From contig NC_067206.1 of NCBI RefSeq assembly GCF_026262505.1, positions 23,947,896-24,011,895 of the forward strand: a DNA stretch of 64,000 nucleotides, written 5' to 3'. Shown piece by piece: positions 63,456 through 64,000 of this stretch. Position numbers and translations under genes: made by a program. This stretch comes from Trichomonas vaginalis G3. Its lineage: Eukaryota; Parabasalia; Trichomonadida; Trichomonadidae. Each line of letters starts with the position of its first letter. Position 1 is the first letter of the stretch. The notes beneath the pieces were generated by a model. The model made no database searches. It was not told the DNA's origin and saw nothing but the letters and a program-made list of their open reading frames with translations.

Positions 63456-64000
63456 AAGAATATTTATATCTAATGAAATCCTCCATGTTAGAAACATGTT
63501 AGAAAAGGTGTTAGATCTAACATTCTAACATAAACATTATTTTTGGATCATTTACGCTCATTACGATGAAGAAGTCATGACAAAGCATATACGAAGAAGT
63601 CATGACAAAACATGTACGAAGAAGTCATGACAAAACATTTACACTCATTACGATGAAGAAGTCATGACAAAACATGTACGATGAAATCATGACAAAACAT
63701 TTACACTCATTACGATGAAGAAGTCATGACAAAACATGTACGAAGAAGTCATGACAAAACATTTACTCATTACGATGAAAGAAGTCATGACAAAGCATAT
63801 ACGAAGAAGAAGTCATGACAAAACATATACGTTCATGTTTGACAAAGCATATATACGTTCATGTTTGACAAAGCATAAACGAAGAAATCATGACAAATCA
63901 TTTACGCTCATTACGATGAAGAAGTCATGAAAATTCATGAGGTGAGAAAAGAGGTGAGAAAAGAGGTGAGATTCACCTCTTCACCTAAAATATATTTTTG
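63456..64000. repeat. Right arm of large inverted repeat
   Basis: Reverse complement of 62109-62650. Runs off the window. Contains the inverse version 3 module (63481-63546), inverted array units and the inverse version 1 module (63934-63997). Confidence 0.9.

Larger units (their letters stand above)
53869..64000 (-). mobile_element. Polinton/Maverick element e2, partial (read on minus strand)
   Basis: Terminal sequence AAAGTTAGTATGG at 53869 is the inverse of e1's right end. Then the same two end genes as e1, a superfamily 3 helicase, an HNH nuclease on the plus strand, KilA-N fragments and a long repeat-filled region reaching the window edge. It inserted into the 3' flank of a MULE. Its helicase looks whole; the HNH and KilA-N parts are broken (about three breaks). 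Likely young. Confidence 0.8.

Noticed and set aside
1-64000. tRNA or rRNA genes
   Set aside because: No cloverleaf with conserved TTCGA-type arms or rRNA-like stretch was noticed; a dedicated scan was not possible.

Overview
The window looks like repeat-rich nuclear DNA of a trichomonad (parabasalid), most like Trichomonas vaginalis. This rests on very AT-rich sequence, no visible introns, Maverick/Polinton elements with a T. vaginalis-like gene set, several Mutator-like (MULE) transposases, and short Inr-like TCA(C/T)TT boxes about 10-20 bases before start codons at 23698, 36472, 39238, 46193 and 16561. No rRNA, tRNA or certain intact host gene was found; almost every base outside a few desert stretches belongs to a mobile element or its remains. 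Species identity is inferred, not proven.

Layout. (1) 1-13895: most of one Polinton (e1) with fibre-like tail end, integrase, KilA-N proteins, protein-primed DNA polymerase B, HNH nuclease, candidate capsid genes and two small conserved genes at its right end. Several of its genes are broken. (2) 13896-22474: a nest of DNA transposons: a DDE element with about 0.48 kb inverted repeats and an open 408-residue transposase, a truncated IS481-like element, a truncated MULE, and a second IS481-like element with a perfect 15-bp target duplication. (3) 22475-26894: an 806-codon open MULE transposase with a broken helical gene beside it inside the same terminal repeats. (4) 26895-31933: mostly gene-free desert with long palindromes and a fold-back element. 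(5) 31944-33663: a MULE remnant with a 10-bp target duplication and a dense block of hairpins. (6) 33664-38699: hairpins, a microsatellite and decayed gene pieces. (7) 38700-52693: three copies (A, C, B) of one IS481-like family that carries a hairpin cassette; A also holds a second, open 489-codon MULE transposase. A decayed MULE lies between C and B. (8) 52713-53868: a second copy of a 1.1 kb segment joined to a MULE end. (9) 53869-64000: the right part of a second Polinton (e2), read on the minus strand, with the same two end genes, a 910-codon superfamily 3 helicase, an HNH nuclease, then about 3 kb of 20-25 bp repeats and a large mirror-image inverted repeat that runs off the window.

How parts relate. 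Polinton genes are mostly divided by one kind of palindromic module that exists in three sequence versions with matching changes in both arms. The IS481-like elements have TGT-type ends and make 15-bp target duplications. In at least three element groups a block of long hairpins lies between the 3' end of the transposase and the far terminal repeat, and the hairpin stems change while their tips stay alike. These hairpin systems are the best candidates in the window for something undescribed.
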